Positions 6,748 through 6,786 of a DNA stretch of 6,786 nucleotides are shown here, in pieces. Position 1 is the stretch's first letter; each line of letters opens with the position of its first letter. The notes beneath the pieces were generated by a model. The model made no database searches. It saw only the letters and a list, made by a program, of their open reading frames with translations, and was not told the DNA's origin. A program made the position numbers and the translations under genes. The DNA is from an uncultured Porphyromonadaceae bacterium (GTDB taxonomy: Bacteria; Bacteroidota; Bacteroidia; Bacteroidales; Muribaculaceae): contig UREH01000126.1 of NCBI GenBank assembly GCA_900546835.1, positions 1 to 6,786 on the forward strand, read 5' to 3'.

Positions 6748-6786
6748 CTGTCTCTTATACACATCTGACGCTGCCGACGATATGCA
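6748..6786. other. Illumina Nextera (Tn5) adapter read-through, not genomic DNA
   Basis: Bases 6748-6766 read CTGTCTCTTATACACATCT, the exact 19-bp Tn5 mosaic end used in Nextera libraries. Bases 6767-6780, GACGCTGCCGACGA, continue exactly into the reverse complement of the Read 1 (i5-side) adapter. The last six bases, TATGCA, sit where the i5 index begins and match the start of the reverse complement of index S506/N506 (ACTGCATA, from memory). All 39 bases should be trimmed. On the minus strand the mosaic end translates as (GTG)YKRQ and gives the M28 gene a false start. Confidence 0.98.

Noticed and set aside
6748..6766. Tn5/IS50-type transposon end suggesting a mobile element
   Set aside because: The mosaic end is the engineered hyperactive version, not the natural IS50 end, and continues exactly into Nextera adapter sequence; there is no transposase or target duplication.

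Overview
The window is a piece of a chromosome from a member of the Bacteroidales. The evidence is the sequence style of the lysyl-tRNA synthetase and GpsA, the Bacteroidetes-type M28 cyclase and peptide transporter, the absence of Shine-Dalgarno sites before the starts, and two matches to the Bacteroidetes TAnnTTTG promoter element. The DNA looks fairly GC-rich with GC-biased third positions, which would suit Muribaculaceae or Alistipes-like gut lineages. That family-level placement is a guess. It looks like a metagenomic or short-read assembly contig, because its right end is sequencing adapter.

All six genes lie on the minus strand and read from right to left. From 6747 down to 5409: a 5'-truncated M28-family protein that is most likely a glutaminyl-peptide cyclotransferase, then SufE (Fe-S cluster sulfur acceptor). 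From 5361 to 3829: a POT/PTR2-family peptide transporter, probably with its own promoter element just after sufE. From 3828 to 3684: a 145-base intergenic region with a perfect 13-bp GC-rich hairpin, then an AT-rich segment with a promoter-like box and a palindrome in front of lysS. From 3683 to 1: lysS (lysyl-tRNA synthetase with a long C-terminal extension), gpsA (glycerol-3-phosphate dehydrogenase) and the N-terminal part of a RecD/Dda-like superfamily 1 helicase that runs off the left edge. Gaps of 54 and 27 bases suggest that these last three form one transcription unit.

The contents are mostly housekeeping: translation, phospholipid precursor synthesis, DNA repair, Fe-S assembly, peptide uptake and secreted-protein maturation. 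I see no mobile element, CRISPR array, RNA gene or defence system, and no undescribed system that I could defend.

The most important non-standard signal is technical. Bases 6748-6786 are Illumina Nextera (Tn5 mosaic end) adapter read-through, ending in what looks like an i5 index. They create a false five-residue N-terminus (MYKRQ) on the M28 protein. The biological points worth a second look are the peptide transporter's substitutions at coupling and gating positions, the LysRS tail, the hairpin lacking a T-tract, and the palindrome over the lysS promoter box.
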